Assembly (NCBI GenBank): GCA_001275005.1
Contig: JWZX01001752.1
Coordinates: 1 to 17,025 of the forward strand
Length of the DNA stretch: 17,025 nucleotides
Direction: 5' to 3'
Source: Chrysochromulina tobinii
Taxonomy: Eukaryota; Haptophyta; Prymnesiales; Chrysochromulinaceae
The position numbers were made by a program, and so were the translations under genes. Of this stretch, positions 8,982 through 15,229 are shown in pieces. The notes under the pieces are model-generated. The model did no database searches. It was not told the origin of the DNA and was given only the letters and a program-made list of their open reading frames with translations. Each line of letters begins with the position of its first letter. Positions within the stretch are counted from its first letter, which is position 1.

Positions 8982-10103
8982 TTACCTTCCTTGGTACACC
9001 GCTGTCTCATTGAGCATCCGTCTGGCACTGGCTCGCTTGAAAGGATTGGTGTCCTTGCGCTTGGCCCAGCCGGTCGGCATCAGGCGTCGCTCGGCGGGGC
9101 ACGCGCCGCGGTCGCCCGCAAAGAGGCGCGCACACGCGCGCGCGAGGTCGCCGTTGAGCGTCAGCGTCGTGATCGTGATCCACGCTCCCGAAAAGTACGA
9201 CGAGATCGCCATTGAAGCGGCACGCTCCGCGAGCGTATCAAGCGCCTGCTGCTGTCGACGCTCGTGCTGCTGCTGCTCGCGATGCTCGACGGGCGTGGCG
9301 CCGGCGCCGGCGGGCAGCGGGAGCACGAGCGCCGTGGAGAGCGGCCCGAAGATGAAAGCGTTCCAGTACCAGTCCGAGTGCACGCTCGTCACCGCCGTGC
9401 AGCTCGGGTCGATCTCCAGATTCTGAAAGCCCGTGTGGCCCGGTGCGCTCTGGTCAAAGCGCGCGGTGAGCTGGCGTGTCACGCGGGCGGCAAAGCGGCT
9501 CGCATCGGGGCTTGACGACCATAGGGCGTCGAGCACCACACGCCACGTAGCGCGCGCCGCCTCGGCACCAAATTCGTCTGCCGCCGTTCCAGAAGCGTTG
9601 CACCCAGGGAGGCCTCGGGGTCGCTCGGGGCCTGCGGGCTGCCACCTGATGAGGGACGCACTCAATCGTAATGAGTGGCCATCAGAGTCAATCAGAGGTC
9701 CTCAGCGCTCGGGGCCTGCGGGCTGCCACCAGTTCGGAACGAGACCGCTGCTCTCGCACTGCGCGTCGTCGAGCAGCGCGTACGAGCCCGCGATGAGCGC
9801 GTCCCAGCCCCGCGTCGTCGCGAGGGTCTCCTCCGGGGGAATCCCGAGCGCCGACCCATGGCGCACCATGAAGGCGCGAAAGGCACGGTAGTGGCCGGGC
9901 GCTGCGTACGATGGGTTGTTGCAATCAAATCCCCCCCAGCACGAGCCAAGCTTGGGGACGCGCCGCCCGGCGCTGTCAGTGCTCGAAGAGACACCGTGGG
10001 TGAGAAACGCGCGCAGCGATTCCCTGTGGGGAGACCTGCCGTCGTTCCGGGGGCCGCGTTGCGTGCCATGCCTGTTCACACACATTTCACACGCCTGGTT
10101 CAC
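8982..10103 (-). pseudogene. GH8-like glycoside hydrolase, N-terminally truncated, two exons
   Basis: Exon 1 (10103-9730) and exon 2 (9645-8982) join in phase 2 to give 345 residues. The product resembles the later part of the family 8 (alpha/alpha)6 barrel: CWGGFDCNNPSYAAPGHYRAF (55-75), GWDALIAGSYALLDDA (99-114), GLVPNW (120-125), FGAEAARATWRVVLDALW (150-167), WNAFIFGPL and, late, YFSGAWITITTLTLNGD. GH8 enzymes hydrolyse beta-1,4 glucans or related polymers. The N-terminal half of the family, with the catalytic acid Glu in an SEG.GYGM-type motif, is absent; the frame opens only 48 bp from the divergent ISN1 start. The YDAAR motif also reads AEAAR, with Glu153 in the position I believe is the Asp base. 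It may be a relic or a repurposed gene. The open exons and clean splice favour recent or continuing expression. Family call moderate; inactivity inferred. Confidence 0.6.
9646..9729 (-). other. 84-nt intron with flanking exon duplication (GH8-like gene)
   Basis: On the minus strand the donor is CTG|GTGGCAGCC and the acceptor TCCCTCATCAG|GTGGCAGCC. Splicing gives an uninterrupted GLVPNWWQPAGPERPRG reading, while read-through hits a TGA. A 25-bp perfect direct repeat (plus-strand 9622-9646 and 9706-9730) brackets the intron with an offset of 84, equal to the intron length. The unique part has CTCTGATTG, CTCTGATGG and then the acceptor tail. Confidence 0.85.
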
Positions 10104-10151
10104 GCAGTGTTCACACCGCCTTTTACGCCGAAACTGACTTCGCGCAGCGCC
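10104..10151. promoter_or_regulatory. 48-bp gap between divergent start codons
   Basis: The ISN1 start (10152, +) and the first Met of the GH8-like frame (10103, -) are only 48 bp apart. The ISN1 frame is open upstream to 9675 without a recognisable extension, so the ISN1 5' UTR and promoter must overlap the GH8-like exon 1. This supports the view that the glycosidase gene lost its 5' part here. Confidence 0.4.
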
Positions 10152-11800
10152 ATGAAAGCAAGCGCGGCGGCGCCGCCGCCGCCGCCGCCGTCTTCCACGA
10201 GCGCCGCGCCGCCCTCGCGTAACCTCTCCACCTACGACCCGAGCTCCTCAGACGGCTTCATCCGCTTCATCGCGGGCCTGCTGCGCCATTCGTTTGTGCT
10301 CGCCGATTCGTTCGCCGAATCGGTGACGGGCACGATGTCCATGGTCGAGACCCTCGTGGCGGAGCACCTGAGCAAGAGTGAGGGCTCGCGGCTGCAGCGG
10401 CTCGTGCCTTCGATTGGCCGCATGCACACGCCGCTTGCGCTCGTCGAGGCCTTTGGCGTGTACGACGCCAAGTACGCGCTCACGCGCCGGACGCACGTGC
10501 CACCGAGTGAGGATGAGGTGAGGCACATTCTCAACCTGGCGCAGATCTTCTCGTCGGCGGCCGGGCTCCAGTTCATCTCCTTCGACGGCGACGAGACCCT
10601 CTATGCCGACGGCAAGAACTTTGCGCAGTCGGACGCCCAGAAGCTCGCGCGCTACATCGAGAAGCTCTTGAGCAGCGGCATCGGCGTCGCTCTCGTCACA
10701 GCGGCGGGGTACAAGGGCGCGCCTGAGAAGTACGAGACGCGGCTCGATGGGCTGCTCCACTACCTGGCGGTGCACAAAGTGACCGACACGGCGCTCGAGC
10801 GCTTCTTTGTAGTGGGTGGCGAGTGTAACTACCTGTTTGAGGCGGTACGCGTGAGCGCCGAGGTTGCGGCCGCATGCAAGTGCTCACCACGGCGCCTGCC
10901 CCCTCCCCACAGGTACGCGTGAGCGCCGAGGTGGCGGCCGCCGACGGACGAGGCGAGGTGCGGCTGCGCGAGGCGGCCGACGGGTGGAATGAGGAGGCGG
11001 GCTGGGATGAGGCGGAGGCGTCGGCGGTGCTCGACCTGGCCGAGGCGAGTCTACGAGCCTCTGAGTGGATGCTGATTGCCTCCCTCATCAGTGCTCGACC
11101 TGGCCGAGGCGAGTCTACGAGCGACCGCCAAGGAGCTCTGATTGCATCGCTGATTGCATGCTGATGGTATGCTGATGGTCTCCCTCATCAGGCGAGCCTA
11201 CGAGCCACCGCCAAGGAGCTTGGGCTACGATGCAACGTGGTGCGCAAGGAGCGCGCTGTGGGGATCATCCCAGGCGGGGCGGCCGCCAAGTCACGCGTGC
11301 CCAACGGCAGCGGCTCGCGCCGGATGCGGCGTGAGGTGCTCGATGAGGCGGCGCTGCGGCTGCAGGAGGCACTCAAACAGGCCGACGTGAGGCTGCCCAC
11401 GTGCTGCTTCAATGGGGGCTCCGACGTCTGGTGTGACCTCGGCAACAAGGCGATTGGCGTGTTGCAGCTGCAGCGCCGGCTCGGCGTCCGATCGTCGCAG
11501 TGCCTGCATGTCGGCGATCAGTTCTCGACGAGCATCGGGAACGACTACGCCGCACGGCTGCACACCCCCACGCTATGGGTCGCGGGGCCCAAGGAGACAC
11601 AGCACGTGCTCAAGCAGCTGCTCGAGCGTCGGGGCATCTCGGCGAAGACGCCGAAGAAGGCCGCTTGGCCGCCCTCGACGGCCCGCTTCTCCGTCTTTGA
11701 TGCGCAGCGTAGCCGTGGTGCCGAGGAGGCGGGCGAAGGCAATGCCGAGGCGGCGGGCGAAGGCAATGCCGAGGCCGAGCCTAGTTGGGTGCGCGGCTGA
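10152..11800 (+). CDS. ISN1: IMP-specific 5'-nucleotidase
   Basis: Three exons, 10152-10844, 10913-11044 and 11192-11800, give 477 residues. The protein matches the ISN1 family, fungal-type cytosolic enzymes that dephosphorylate IMP to inosine. Recognisable blocks in order: GFIRFIAGLLRHSFVL (35-50), RLVPSIGRMHTPLALVEAF (83-101), DEVRHILNLAQIF (121-133), the HAD-like nucleophile motif FDGDETLY with Asp145 and Asp147, VTAAGYKGAPEKYETRLDGLL, GGECNYLF, VRKERAVGIIPGG, CFNGGSDVWCDLGNKAIGVLQLQ, HVGDQF and LWVAGPKETQ. The Ala/Pro-rich N-terminus and a C-terminal tail with a short repeat (EEAGEGNAEAAGEGNAEAEP) are lineage extras. The start at 10152 precedes the low-complexity tail; an upstream in-frame ATG near 10069 is possible. 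Splice sites were fixed by keeping family blocks in frame. Both introns show exon duplications. Confidence 0.95.
10845..10912 (+). other. ISN1 intron 1, 68 nt, with flanking exon duplication
   Basis: Donor GCG|GTACGC and acceptor CCCCACAG|GTACGC, phase 0. About 30 bp starting at 10844 and again at 10912 are identical except for one base, so the intron starts with a copy of exon 2. Offset and intron length are both 68. A second donor, GTGAGC at 10851, would give a 62-nt intron and repeat two residues (Val-Arg). The insert lacks the TCCCTCATCAG tail and has a plain C-rich tract instead. Confidence 0.85.
11045..11191 (+). other. ISN1 intron 2, 147 nt, GC-AG, with nested duplications
   Basis: The protein family requires joining GAG at 11042-11044 to GCGAGCCTACGAGCC at 11192, which gives DLAEASLRATAKELG. 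The donor is then GAG|GCGAGT, a good GC-type donor, and the acceptor TCCCTCATCAG|GCGAGC. Exon sequence is present three times: 11027-11058 equals 11091-11122 over 32 bp, and 11109-11137 matches 11192-11220 with two mismatches. A full second acceptor TCCCTCATCAG ends at 11091. Confidence 0.8.
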
Positions 11801-11935
11801 CAGGAGGAGGGGGTGGCGGCACAAATGAAAAGGCGGCGGCTCCAACTTCGATGATCGATATCCATAGGGGCGCGCGCGAGAGGACGAGCGAGTCGAGTCC
11901 ACACATTCCTACTGGAGCGTACGCGGTACGGTAGG

Positions 11936-11977
11936 ACCAAGGGGCTGGGCAAGGGGCTGGGAGCCGAGCCCCTTGGT
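11936..11977. repeat. inverted repeat (11-bp stem) with internal direct repeat
   Basis: ACCAAGGGGCT at 11936-11946 is the exact reverse complement of AGCCCCTTGGT at 11967-11977, leaving a 20-nt loop. The left arm is followed by a second AAGGGGCTGGG (11951-11961), and GGTAGGACC occurs on both sides (about 11930 and 11975). It lies about 135 bp after the ISN1 stop and could be a 3'-end RNA hairpin or a miniature insertion footprint. Confidence 0.6.
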
Positions 11978-12076
11978 AGGACCGCGGATGAGAGCGGTAC
12001 ACGACACACGCTTGCCGAGTGTATAGTTGTATAGAGGGGGGGCGGCCGCGTGTACCGCGTAGCCGCTACCGGCGAG

Positions 12077-12094
12077 TACCGTAGCGCTACGGTA
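12077..12094. repeat. 18-bp perfect palindrome
   Basis: TACCGTAGCGCTACGGTA reads the same on both strands and is followed directly by ACCGGTACC, itself made of overlapping palindromic words. There is no loop, so it is a dyad rather than a hairpin. Function unknown. Confidence 0.6.
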
Positions 12095-12730
12095 ACCGGT
12101 ACCGAGACCCCGGACTGAGTGGTGCCATGCGCGAGTCGAGTGGAGTGGCGAGAGAGCGCATTTGCGTCGCGCGACGGCCCCGGGTCCTCAGACAGGCATG
12201 TTTCGTCACGCCTCGTACAGTTATTGCAGACGTCAGACCGTCACAGAATACACGCGCTTTACTGGTGCATACGGAGTCACGTACTCAGCGGGTAGTGAAG
12301 CACGGAGCGCACGGACGCACACGCACGTTTGATGGACGTACAGCATCACGGATGTGCAGACCTCAGAGAGTAACAGACTTGAAACTAGACGAGCCGACGG
12401 TGGTTGTGGCTTGTGCGACGTGCTCCGTCTCACGAGGGAGCGCCGTCCCCAGCGCCGTCCTCACGCACCTACGGCAGGCCTGGGAATACATGGATGGTCA
12501 CCGCAAAACATAGGCACCGGCCACCGCGACGAAAGGTAACGAATGGTACAGGGGCGTAGTAGAATGACAGAGCGGGCCGAAGTAGAATGGCGATGTCGCT
12601 CAGAAAGGTACAACGCCCAGCATGCAGCACGCAGCGGGCGAGAACGAGAATGGTACAGTGTGAAGAGCACACGGGGCCCTCCTTAGTGGGATGAGCGCTG
12701 CGCTGAGCGCTTCGAGGTCGGATGAGCTTG

Positions 12731-12899
12731 GTCAAGTAGGGCTGGATCGGACGGAGTGATTGCATGCTGATATCCTCCCTCATCAGGTCAAGTAGGGATG
12801 GATCGAACGGAGTGATTGCATGCTGATAGAGTGATTGCATGCTGATAGAGTGATTGCATGCTGATAGAGTGATTGCATGCTGATTGCCTCCCTCATCAG
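12731..12899 (+). repeat. orphan intron-like repeat unit (two copies plus tandem array)
   Basis: A block of about 41 bp beginning GTCAAGTAGGG is present at 12731 and again at 12787 with two mismatches, offset 56. The first copy ends in TCCTCCCTCATCAG just before the second. The second copy continues into a 19-bp tandem array and ends TGCCTCCCTCATCAG at 12899. The layout (GT start, CTGAT motifs, same acceptor tail, direct repeat) is that of the introns in ISN1 and the GH8-like gene, but no coding exons surround it. Confidence 0.8.
12811..12884 (+). repeat. 19-bp tandem repeat carrying CTGAT motifs
   Basis: GATTGCATGCTGAT occurs at 12814, 12833, 12852 and 12871, exactly 19 bp apart and joined by AGAGT; a further single copy is at 12758. 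Each copy ends in GCTGAT, which fits a branch-point consensus of the CTRAY type. GATTGCATGCTGAT also occurs in ISN1 intron 2, ending at about 11165. Confidence 0.9.
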
Positions 12900-12933
12900 C
12901 CGTCTCCGACGAGAGAGCATCAGCCCAAGCTAT

Positions 12934-14805
12934 CTAGTCTACATGGTCGTCGGGATGGCCTGTGAATTGTGAATTGTGAGGTGTGAAGAGTGTGATGTTG
13001 GGGGTCGGCGGCAGCGGTGGGTATGGCAGGCGTGGCGGTGGCGAGCGCGGCGGTGGCGAGCGCTGAGGGGGCGGTGGGTACGGCAGGCGCGGCGGTGGCG
13101 CGCGCGGGGGGGGCGGCAGCCTCGGCGGGAGTGGCGGGGCGGCGGGACTGGGTGGGGGCGAGAACGCCACGACTCCTCCGAGAAAGGCCACATTAGGCAA
13201 GTAAGGCACGCCGATAGCACGAAGGTCGCCGGTTGGAGCGCCCGCGATGACGGCCACAACGAAAGACACCGGATGCATCTGTCCTCCTGGCCCGTCGACA
13301 GAGCCGCCGAGTACCACGATCGCAACCCAAAGGACGACATGTACCCAGAGGTTGCCGGCGCCATGAGCCATCGCAGTGTTTTGGAAGGCATTCATGGCGA
13401 CCTCGGGAGAGCGCTCAGGACGCTCAGGACGGCGCCGAGCGTCGCAGCCCCGGAAGCAGCAAGAGTAGAAGGGGTAGCCGTTTCGCATGCAAATGAGCGC
13501 GAAGGTCGCCGCGCACACGAAGGCGATGAGGCACTGGCCCGCCCACGATGCCAGGACGACAAAGCACAGCGATTCGTTATGGATCGTAGTCACGCCCATT
13601 TCACACCAGCTCGACCACGTAAGCAAGGCGCGCACTACGTTGCTGCCGCTGACGAAGGCGACCATGAGCTCGCACACGGCGCAGAGCGTGGCCAACGTGC
13701 GCAGCCGACGCCAGAAGGACGCTGTCTGCTGGCGTACAGTGAGGGCGCAGTACGAGTAGAGAGCGACGAGCAGCACCATCATCCACGCGAGACCGCCCGG
13801 GGCGGTCCCTTGGAGGATGCATGCGGCCACGACCCCGGCGAAGCAGCCGAGGAGGACCGAAGGGCGCTCGGGGGGGAGCACGAGCGAGCGCTGCCCATAG
13901 GGGCCCGACGCGCCCTCTCTGGTGGTTTCGTCAATCCCGGCTTCGTCCATCCCGGCTTGCGCGGCGAGCAAATCTGCCGCCTCGAGATCGGCGGCGAGCG
14001 GGAGGGTTCCGGGGACGAGGACAGCGGTGAGGCGCTGGACGCGCACCCACGTCAGCCGCGGAGCCGGGACGGCAGTGCGCGGCTGCGCCTCGTCTTCTCC
14101 CGCCTGCGGCGCCGCCCGGGACTGCTGCTGCTGCTGCTGCTGCTGCTCCTCACCCGCCGCCAGCTCTGCCGTCGCCTGCGTCGCCGCTCGCAGCTCGAGA
14201 CCATCCGAAAGCGCGATCGGCGTGGTCATCGCCCGGAAGGTCAAGACCACCGTCGCGTGCTCTGTGCGGCGAGCCAGGCCGGGCATGTACATACGGCGAG
14301 GCTGCACGGGCGGCGTCAGAGCTGCTGCGGCTCGTATTCCCTCGACGGCCGCCCGATGCCTGGGCGACAAGCGCTGTCGCACATCTTCGAGCCTCCGGCG
14401 GTGCGCGCAGAGGGCTGCATGGATGCCGGGCCAGGTGGTCTGCAGCGGGCACGGGGCGATCTCGAGCTTCTTGAAGAGCTTCTTTAGGATCTTCTCGCAC
14501 GCCTGGTGGTTGATCGCCACGTACGCCTCGAGCTCAACCAAGGCCTCGGCCCTACCACCGGCGGTGTACGGCACGTGCAGCTCGCTCTCCAGGACCATCG
14601 CAATCTTCTGACAGTCTTCGAGCAGCTTGTCGCCCACGGCGGCGATCACTTCCGGAATGAAGCTGCTGAAGGCGGTCCTCGCCGCATTCGCCTCCGCCTC
14701 GGCCGACTTGGTCTTGAGCAAGCGCTTAAGGCCCTTGTACTCGACGTACAGACCATGGAACTTGGGGTTCTGCTCCGCGAGCAGCCGCTTTCCGAACTTG
14801 GTCAT
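12934..14805 (-). CDS. SPX-domain multi-pass membrane protein
   Basis: I chose the start at 14805 because SPX proteins begin with M-x-FGKRL, here MTKFGKRLL; a Met 11 codons upstream (14838) is also in frame. From that start the protein has 623 residues. The SPX domain spans about 1-160, with KFHGLYVEYKGLKRLLK near the start and INHQACEKILKKLFKKLE at about 98-115, the Lys-rich helix that binds inositol pyrophosphates or phosphate in this family. A linker follows with eight Gln (about 221-228). Four to five hydrophobic segments lie at about 316-358, 367-390, 412-440, 488-502 and 510-550. The last 70 residues are Pro/Arg/Tyr-rich. There is no VTC catalytic tunnel, EXS or MFS domain that I can see, so this is not a standard VTC, PHO1 or SPX-MFS protein. 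A role in phosphate sensing or transport at a membrane, possibly acidocalcisome or vacuole, is inference. Confidence 0.88.
   Translation of the reverse strand: MTKFGKRLLAEQNPKFHGLYVEYKGLKRLLKTKSAEAEANAARTAFSSFIPEVIAAVGDKLLEDCQKIAMVLESELHVPYTAGGRAEALVELEAYVAINHQACEKILKKLFKKLEIAPCPLQTTWPGIHAALCAHRRRLEDVRQRLSPRHRAAVEGIRAAAALTPPVQPRRMYMPGLARRTEHATVVLTFRAMTTPIALSDGLELRAATQATAELAAGEEQQQQQQQQSRAAPQAGEDEAQPRTAVPAPRLTWVRVQRLTAVLVPGTLPLAADLEAADLLAAQAGMDEAGIDETTREGASGPYGQRSLVLPPERPSVLLGCFAGVVAACILQGTAPGGLAWMMVLLVALYSYCALTVRQQTASFWRRLRTLATLCAVCELMVAFVSGSNVVRALLTWSSWCEMGVTTIHNESLCFVVLASWAGQCLIAFVCAATFALICMRNGYPFYSCCFRGCDARRRPERPERSPEVAMNAFQNTAMAHGAGNLWVHVVLWVAIVVLGGSVDGPGGQMHPVSFVVAVIAGAPTGDLRAIGVPYLPNVAFLGGVVAFSPPPSPAAPPLPPRLPPPPRAPPPRLPYPPPPQRSPPPRSPPPRLPYPPLPPTPNITLFTPHNSQFTGHPDDHVD
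13009..13150 (-). repeat. Pro-rich coding repeat at the SPX protein C-terminus
   Basis: The coding strand repeats units such as PPRLPYPP and RSPPPRSPP at about residues 550-600, seen on the plus strand as GGTGGGTA(T/C)GGCAGGCG and GGCGGTGGCGAGCG repeats. The repeats cause strong strand asymmetry (G-rich on plus). It is probably an extended, disordered tail. Confidence 0.75.
14122..14145 (-). repeat. trinucleotide repeat, eight CAG codons
   Basis: Plus-strand (CTG)8 reads as eight Gln codons in the linker of the SPX membrane protein. It is a pure trinucleotide run and likely length-variable. Confidence 0.95.
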
Positions 14806-15229
14806 TGCGGAGCCCGCGATCTGCGGGGTCAACCGCAATAGTATCCCACCCTCCGCACGTCCGACCTTCGCGCGTCGGAGAATTTTTTGTGTGGACGGAC
14901 GGATGTCCAGATGGGACGAGATGCGGAGATCACGTTCACGTTCACGTTAATTTGCCAATCTCGCAATATGGTTGAGATCGAGATGGGGTTCAGGAATTTG
15001 TTGTGCTCACCAGCGCTGCCCTTGATGTGTCGAGGTTTGGCCGTTGAACCGCAACCCATGCTGCGTCTGCGCCATCCTCGCGACCAAGTTTACAGAGTGC
15101 TGCGGAATCGAACTTCGAGTGTGTGGTGTGCAAGATCCTTGGGACAGGTGTTTTAGGCTTCTACGATGAGGACGAACAGAACCGTTTCGTTTTCATACTT
15201 GTACCATCCTTGTACCGGTACGCGCGTAC
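14806..15229. promoter_or_regulatory. divergent promoter region between SPX and AAA genes
   Basis: These 424 bp lie between the SPX-protein start (-) and the AAA ATPase start (+). The region is distinctly less GC-rich than the genes. It contains a CACGTTCACGTTCACGTTA run at about 14932-14950, i.e. three ACGTT words spaced six bases, which could be a transcription-factor site cluster. Close to the AAA start are TACCGGTACGCGCGTACATGG-type words (about 15213-15232). No RNA gene was recognised. Confidence 0.5.

Larger units (their letters stand above)
11801..12720. other. gene-poor convergent intergenic region
   Basis: No supported gene. This is the 3' flank of ISN1. It holds an 11-bp stem hairpin at 11936-11977 and a perfect palindrome at 12077-12094 within a stretch rich in GGTACC/CGGTA-type words (12040-12110), both listed separately. 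Open frames at 12127-12513 and on the opposite strand at 12469-12840 have no recognisable protein character. Confidence 0.6.

Noticed and set aside
11045-11091. Separate 47-nt first intron followed by a 17-nt microexon in ISN1
   Set aside because: The microexon TGCTCGACCTGGCCGAG is 17 nt and breaks the reading frame; only the single 147-nt intron restores the ISN1 family sequence.
12127-12513. 128-residue open frame in the ISN1-SPX gap
   Set aside because: It has no hydrophobic-core pattern, no family resemblance and competing frames on both strands; not supported as a gene.
12811-12884. CRISPR-like array
   Set aside because: The 19-bp units are contiguous with only a 5-bp constant joiner and no unique spacers, in a eukaryotic context.
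13410-13440. GCTCAGGACGGCGCC word shared with about 16402-16420
   Set aside because: A single short match between two unrelated coding regions in GC-rich DNA, with no further similarity on either side.
12976-14487. 503-residue open frame on the plus strand
   Set aside because: It lies antisense to the SPX membrane protein, is Arg/His/Gly-rich with no recognisable motif, and is explained by the GC-rich codon bias of the real gene.
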